This document shows positions 60,302 to 64,000 of a stretch of 64,000 bases of DNA, one piece after another (the first letter of the stretch is position 1; the number at the start of each line of letters is the position of its first letter). The notes under the pieces were generated by a model, which made no database searches, was not told the origin of the DNA, and was given only the letters and a program-made list of their open reading frames with translations. The stretch is taken from positions 1 through 64,000 of the forward strand of contig NZ_BBNM01000002.1 in the NCBI RefSeq assembly GCF_000760595.1. Reading direction: 5' to 3'. This DNA is from Acinetobacter soli. GTDB lineage: Bacteria > Pseudomonadota > Gammaproteobacteria > Pseudomonadales > Moraxellaceae. A program made the position numbers and the translations under genes.

Positions 60302-61174
60302 TTATTGGGTTTCAATTTCACGCAAGCGGATTAAACCTTCTTGAACCGTACTACACACCAACATGCCGTTTTGCCACATGCGTCCAAAGTTCAACCCTCT
60401 TGAGCTGCTGCTGACAGTGGCATCCATGTCGTACAGCATCCATTCGTCTGCACGGACTGGACGATGGAAATAAATCGTATGATCGATACTGGCACACTGT
60501 AGGCTTGGCGAAATATAGCTAAGTCCATGCGGCTTGAGTGCAGTGGTCATGAGGGTAAAATCTGAATAAAATGCCACGATTGCCTGATGTAGGGCCACTT
60601 GATCCATCTCACCACGAATTTGATCATGCGTGCGAATGTAATGCGCATTAGTGGGCGCTTGGGGCTGTGGCTGAAATGGATTTACGGGATCGATTGGACG
60701 AATCTCGACATGACGCTCGCGCATGAAGCTGGCACGAACATTTTCGGGAATAAAATCAATCATGCCTTGTTTGAGTTCGGCTTCCGATTTTACGTCTTCA
60801 GGTGCAGGATAAACTGGCGCATCATTTTGATAGTTGAGGCCTTCTTCGGGTGCAACAAAAGACACCATGGCAGAAAAAATGGTACGACCATGCTGAATGG
60901 CACGCACTTCACGGCTAACAAAACTTTTACCATCGCGTAGCGGATTCACTTCGTATACGATCGGCGCGTGGATATCGCCACCATATAAGAAATAGGCATG
61001 CAAGGAATGAGCCGGACGATCCGTGGTATACGATGCAGCACGAAGTGCCTGCCCGAGTACCTGACCGCCAAACACGCGTTTGCCAACCAAGTTGCGGCTC
61101 ATGCCGCGATACAGATTTTCTTCGAGCTTTTCCAGTGATAAAAGTTCAACCAGTTCTTGGGTCAATGTATTCAT
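60302..61174 (-). CDS. tesB: Acyl-CoA thioesterase II
   Basis: A 290-aa double-hotdog thioesterase hydrolysing medium/long acyl-CoAs. The catalytic set matches E. coli TesB: D205 (YSDFTLM), the ASIDH segment near 228-232, and Q278 (TVQEGLIR). AAGG precedes the ATG. Divergent from plsB over about 280 bases. Confidence 0.93.
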   Translation of the reverse strand: MNTLTQELVELLSLEKLEENLYRGMSRNLVGKRVFGGQVLGQALRAASYTTDRPAHSLHAYFLYGGDIHAPIVYEVNPLRDGKSFVSREVRAIQHGRTIFSAMVSFVAPEEGLNYQNDAPVYPAPEDVKSEAELKQGMIDFIPENVRASFMRERHVEIRPIDPVNPFQPQPQAPTNAHYIRTHDQIRGEMDQVALHQAIVAFYSDFTLMTTALKPHGLSYISPSLQCASIDHTIYFHRPVRADEWMLYDMDATVSSSSRGLNFGRMWQNGMLVCSTVQEGLIRLREIETQ

Positions 61175-61455
61175 GGAATGCCTTTTCTATGTCAAAATTA
61201 AAAATAGCGCGAGAGTGAATGCGTAATGATCTTTGAACTATTTTGCCACAAATCCAGCGTTTCAGCTTTGGCATTAAATGCGTCACAGGTCACACTTCAC
61301 ATTACCAATTGTCAGTATAAATACGATTTTTAACGATAAACGCTAGCACTCTGCATACAAATTAGCAGAAAATAGCGCATTGTTTTTGCAAATCAATTCA
61401 TCACATTGTACCCGGTCTGCGTGGCTGGGGTTTGGTTGTTTGAGTAGGAGATTTT
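61175..61455. other. Divergent tesB/plsB intergenic region
   Basis: About 280 bases, no gene found. It must hold promoters for both neighbours; I could not assign convincing boxes. Confidence 0.5.
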
Positions 61456-64000
61456 ATGTCCAAGCATGGCTTCGGTCAGATGTATCGACGGCTTTCCAGT
61501 AAGTTGCTAGACCTTGTGGTCACTCCACATGTTCTTGGGGAGGTCCCTGCTGAACCAACTCCATCCGCAGCATCAGAAGTATCTCATTCGCCTAAGATTG
61601 TGTGCTATGTACTGCAAAACTACTCACGTAGTAATGCCTTGGTGGTCGACAGTGAAACGCGACGCCTGCACTTAAAACCTGCGCTCGATCCTTTACATGT
61701 GGCCGAACATCAGGAAAAGGCTTCGGTACTGTTTTTACAGCATCATGATGAGCGTAATCTGCTAAATCCACCGCCACATGCATTTCCGCCACGATTATTG
61801 CGTTTGATTGAGGTATTGGAAAAATATCCAGATGCCGATATCCAACTGGTGCCTGTTACAGTCTTGTGGGGACGTGCACCGGATAAAGAAGATTCATGGG
61901 TGAAGCTGTTGTTTACCGACACGTGGGCAACCCCAAGCAAAATCAAGCAACTGGTGAATATTGGTTTACACGGACGCCAGTCTTATCTTGAGTTTCATGA
62001 ATCTCAATCGCTTCGTCAGTTGGTGGAATATGCCAAGACACATTACCCGAATCTGTCTCCGGCCACCTATATCATCAGCACCTTAAATGATTTTCTAGAT
62101 CGTCAGCGTGAAGTGGTGCTTGGCCCGGATTTATCTGATCGACGCAATGTGATGGAATCGCTGATTAAGGCACGCGATGTGCAAGATGCAATTCGCCGTG
62201 AAAGTATTCGCTCTAAAATCAGCATGCTAGAAGCCGAGAGTCGTGCCATTGGTTATCTTAATGAAATCGTATCGGATTATTCGCATTCTGCCGTGCGTTT
62301 TGCCGATATGGCTCTGACACGCCTCTGGACACAGCTTTACGATGGCGTTGAGGTACATAACTTCAGCACCGTGCGCGAACTTGCCAAAGACTACGAGATT
62401 ATTTATACCCCTTGTCATCGTAGTCATATCGACTATCTGCTGCTGTCGTATGTGATTTATAAACGTGGTCTGATGGTGCCGTACATTGCCGCAGGCGATA
62501 ACCTGAACTTACCTTTTGTCGGGCAGTTACTGCGTGGTGGCGGTGCATTCTTTATTCGTCGCTCTTTCCGTGGCAATGGCCTGTATACATCGGTATTTAA
62601 AGAATATCTGTACAGCATTTTGTCTCGCAACACGCCACTGGAATACTTCATTGAAGGGGGTCGTTCACGTACAGGTCGTTTATTGCCTCCTAAAACCGGC
62701 ATGCTGGCCATGACCATTCACGGCCATTTACGTGGCCGTGCCAAGCCGATTGTGTTTTTACCGACCTACATTGGTTATGAGCGCCTGATGGAAGGCTCAA
62801 CCTATGTAGGCGAAATGCAAGGAAATCCAAAAGAAGCGGAATCGGTACTGGGCATTTTAAAAACCCTGCGTAAAATCGAGCGAATTTTTGGTAAGGTTCA
62901 TGTCAACTTTGGTGAGCCAGTTTTTCTCGATGACATGCTCAAAGCGCACAATGCCGAACAGATCAAAATTGAGAAAAATGATGATCCGTTGCCAAATGAA
63001 GTCTCGCAGGCCATTAACAGTTCAGCACACGCCATTTTAGAAAATATTAACCGTGCAGTTGTGATTAATCCGGTGTCGCTGTTGTCACTGATTTTACTGG
63101 CTACACCAAAGCACACGCTCGATGAAGAATTGTGTATTAAGCAGCTCGATGCCTATCGCAACTTGATGGCTCAGCAGCCCTACGATGAACGTAGTCAAGT
63201 AACTTCGTTGTCGGGCAAAGAAATCATTGCCTACGGTTTGAAGTTAAAGTTGATCAAGCGTGTTCAGCATGCATTGGGCGATATTATTGCGATTGAAGAC
63301 AATCAGGCGGTATTACTGACCTACTTCCGTAATAATATTCTGCATGCGTTTGTGTTGCCGTCACTGGTGGCTTCACTGGTTGAACACAATGGTAAAGTCA
63401 GCCGTAAAGATTTGCACAATGTCATTCGCACCTTGTATCCGTTCTTACAAGCCGAGCTATTTTTGAAATGGTCCCGCGATGCACTGATCACAGAAATTGA
63501 TCGTTATGTCGATGCGCTTACCGCATCGGGTGTGATTGAAATCGATCAAGACGGTGATCTGGTCAGCTTGGCACCAAACTCGGAAGAACATAATCAGCTG
63601 GTGATTCTGGCTGCACCCGTGAAGCAAAGTCTAGAGCGCTATTACATGACTTTGGCTTTAATTGCTCAGCGTGGCTCTGGCAATATTTCGGCCAAGCAAG
63701 TGGAAGACTTAAGTCATTTGCTCGGACAGCGTTTATCGGTGCTGTATGAGTTCAACTCGCCAGAATTTTTTGATAAGGCACTGTTTCAAAGCTTCCTGAA
63801 AGTACTGACCCAGCAAGGTTATATCAAAACCAATTCTGAAGGTGCGATTGAGTTTGACCGCAACTTTAGCAATATGGCTGAAGGCGCCAAACTGGTCCTC
63901 GATGAAGCCACCCTGCAGATGCTGCAGCACATTACGACGTTTAGCGATGAGGAGCTAAAGAGTGCGCTCGAAGCGATGGCATCTCAACAAGCCAAGCGTC
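61456..64000 (+). CDS. plsB: Glycerol-3-phosphate 1-O-acyltransferase, partial
   Basis: First step of phospholipid synthesis, membrane-bound, using acyl-ACP or acyl-CoA. AGGAG precedes the ATG; 848 codons are read before the window ends, so the 3' end is missing. The catalytic HxxxxD is H321-D326 (CHRSHIDYLL), followed by GAFFIRRSFRG, FIEGGRSRTG and VFLPTYIGYE blocks of the acyltransferase domain. Confidence 0.96.
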   Translation, partial: MSKHGFGQMYRRLSSKLLDLVVTPHVLGEVPAEPTPSAASEVSHSPKIVCYVLQNYSRSNALVVDSETRRLHLKPALDPLHVAEHQEKASVLFLQHHDERNLLNPPPHAFPPRLLRLIEVLEKYPDADIQLVPVTVLWGRAPDKEDSWVKLLFTDTWATPSKIKQLVNIGLHGRQSYLEFHESQSLRQLVEYAKTHYPNLSPATYIISTLNDFLDRQREVVLGPDLSDRRNVMESLIKARDVQDAIRRESIRSKISMLEAESRAIGYLNEIVSDYSHSAVRFADMALTRLWTQLYDGVEVHNFSTVRELAKDYEIIYTPCHRSHIDYLLLSYVIYKRGLMVPYIAAGDNLNLPFVGQLLRGGGAFFIRRSFRGNGLYTSVFKEYLYSILSRNTPLEYFIEGGRSRTGRLLPPKTGMLAMTIHGHLRGRAKPIVFLPTYIGYERLMEGSTYVGEMQGNPKEAESVLGILKTLRKIERIFGKVHVNFGEPVFLDDMLKAHNAEQIKIEKNDDPLPNEVSQAINSSAHAILENINRAVVINPVSLLSLILLATPKHTLDEELCIKQLDAYRNLMAQQPYDERSQVTSLSGKEIIAYGLKLKLIKRVQHALGDIIAIEDNQAVLLTYFRNNILHAFVLPSLVASLVEHNGKVSRKDLHNVIRTLYPFLQAELFLKWSRDALITEIDRYVDALTASGVIEIDQDGDLVSLAPNSEEHNQLVILAAPVKQSLERYYMTLALIAQRGSGNISAKQVEDLSHLLGQRLSVLYEFNSPEFFDKALFQSFLKVLTQQGYIKTNSEGAIEFDRNFSNMAEGAKLVLDEATLQMLQHITTFSDEELKSALEAMASQQAKR

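Overview
The window reads as a chromosomal segment of an Acinetobacter species (Moraxellaceae, Gammaproteobacteria). Support comes from the moderately AT-rich composition, an AlmA-type long-chain alkane monooxygenase with near-family sequence, a DUF6670-type protein, a rhombosortase, PlsB, RNase R and RlmJ, and a full uninterrupted S10-spc-alpha ribosomal supercluster. The species cannot be fixed from sequence alone. No phage, plasmid, transposase or CRISPR array is visible; most of the window is core housekeeping DNA.

Layout. 1-8.5 kb: DUF6670 protein, pssA, rlmJ, a 2OG-Fe(II) oxygenase, a small unknown, a DUF2789 protein, mdh, a catalytically dead RNase T2-like secreted protein and a soluble lytic transglycosylase. 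8.6-14.7 kb: miaB, phoH-like and ybeY (tRNA modification and rRNA maturation), a 227-aa unknown, a DUF3108 protein and xpt. 14.7-21.4 kb: a zinc-ribbon/glycine-zipper protein, a LysE exporter, wrbA, yihY, a LysR regulator divergent from an MFS transporter, an FAH-family hydrolase and a YcxB-like protein.

21.6-24.6 kb: the oddest part. Two near-identical 124-bp direct repeats, each a tRNA-Arg(ACG) gene plus its terminator, flank about 2.5 kb whose only gene encodes a 567-aa protein built from internal duplications and 19-residue repeats. A third tRNA-Arg and a tRNA-Ser(GCT) lie beside the right-hand copy.

24.8-38 kb: rnr, prlC and yheV, then a leftward TatT-like lipoprotein, rhombosortase and fused TRAP permease cluster, a 34-aa membrane microprotein with a strong ribosome-binding site, ygfX-sdhE, an acyl-CoA dehydrogenase and almA. 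38-51.9 kb: the leftward S10, spc and alpha operons (rpsJ to rplQ, with rpmJ, rpmD, secY and rpoA), driven at least in part by a promoter near 51.8 kb.

51.9-64 kb: a class I glutamine amidotransferase, metC, a HerA-like ATPase, a nitric-oxide module (a perfect 33-bp palindromic NsrR-type operator, a truncated flavohaemoglobin and nsrR), engB, a PF10118 protein, a DAACS symporter, tesB, and plsB running off the right edge.

The most unusual items are the tRNA-bounded repeat protein, the RNase T2 pseudoenzyme behind slt, the flavohaemoglobin without a working reductase half, the rhombosortase inside a TRAP locus, and the small membrane proteins.
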